In this document: positions 5,982 to 6,010 of the stretch, piece by piece | Position numbering within the stretch: position 1 is the stretch's first letter | Layout: each line of letters opens with the position of its first letter | Origin: Fidelibacterota bacterium | GTDB lineage: Bacteria; Fidelibacterota; UBA2242 | Length of the DNA: 6,010 nt | Reading direction: 5' to 3' | Assembly: GCA_003527965.1 (NCBI GenBank) | Contig: DPVY01000333.1 | Location: 1 to 6,010, forward strand | Translations under genes and position numbers: made by a program | Notes under the pieces: model-generated | Databases searched by the model: none | Told to the model about the DNA's origin: nothing | What the model saw: only the letters and a program-made list of their open reading frames with translations

Positions 5982-6010
5982 AATAGCACCTCCAAAAAAT
6001 ACCTGATTAG
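5963..6010 (-). CDS. C-terminal 15 codons of a putative IS30-family transposase
   Basis: Reading leftward from base 6010, the frame gives LIRYFLEVLFVALNT and stops at TGA (5965-5963). The position of a Tyr/Phe-rich segment followed by VAL-x-T, with the stop inside the inverted repeat, resembles the C-termini of many IS30 transposases. Only 15 residues are visible, so no catalytic DDE residues can be checked. This is a fragment because of the window edge, not necessarily a broken gene. Confidence 0.35.
   Translation of the reverse strand, partial: LIRYFLEVLFVALNT

Larger units (their letters stand above)
5956..6010 (-). mobile_element. Putative end of an IS30-family insertion sequence running off the right edge
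   Basis: The stretch ATTCAA, nine bases, GCAACA (5961-5981) has the same two blocks and the same spacing as the terminal inverted repeat of IS30 as I remember it (ATTCAA, nine bases, GCAACA). On the minus strand it is overlapped by a reading frame ending in VALNT, as in many IS30-type elements where the transposase stop lies inside the repeat. The orientation implies the transposase gene lies to the right and points left, so this would be the right (3') end. The outer boundary is put near 5956 by analogy only. The rest of the element is outside the window. Confidence 0.45.

Noticed and set aside
5987..5993. GGAGGTG on the minus strand, considered as a ribosome binding site for a 16-codon leader peptide
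   Set aside because: The TTG-started peptide is too short to support, and the same bases are better explained as the coding end of an IS30-like transposase.

Overview
The window looks like chromosomal DNA from a bacterium of the wider FCB group (Ignavibacteria, Calditrichota, KSB1, Marinimicrobia or Cloacimonadota are candidates; I cannot choose between them). The main pointer is the right-hand gene. It has a signal peptide and ends in a C-terminal domain with the NYPNPFNP motif and a closing KKFILLR, which is the type A sorting domain of the type IX secretion system (T9SS). The short, stand-alone AMP nucleosidase closely resembles Bacteroidetes-type enzymes and agrees with this.

Left block (1-1680, minus strand): a two-gene unit transcribed leftward. 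A YdfG-type NADP-dependent short-chain dehydrogenase is followed after 21 bases by a type 2 (FMN-dependent) isopentenyl-diphosphate isomerase, whose C-terminus is cut off by the left edge. A near-consensus promoter (TTGACT, 17 bases, TAAAAT) lies in the divergent intergenic region.

Middle block (1681-4046, plus strand): an arylamine N-acetyltransferase-like enzyme with a recognisable Cys-His-Asp triad, then 20 bases later a DUF4416 protein. After a 149-base gap holding a perfect 12-base palindrome and a consensus -35 box comes AMP nucleosidase, starting at TTG. These are housekeeping or small-metabolism genes with no obvious shared pathway.

Right block (4047-6010): a 292-base gap with one small possible ORF, then a 490-residue exported protein made of seven repeats of about 50 residues centred on FDGTNYLVVW (probably a seven-bladed beta-propeller) plus the T9SS sorting domain. 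Downstream are two hairpins. At the extreme right edge there is what looks like the end of an IS30-family insertion sequence: an inverted-repeat-like motif overlapped by the last 15 codons of a minus-strand reading frame ending VALNT.

I see no CRISPR array, tRNA, rRNA or defence cassette, and no convincing undescribed multi-gene system. The points most worth a second look are the IS30-like end, the seven-repeat secreted protein, the NAT-like/DUF4416 pair and the small ORF after the nucleosidase gene.
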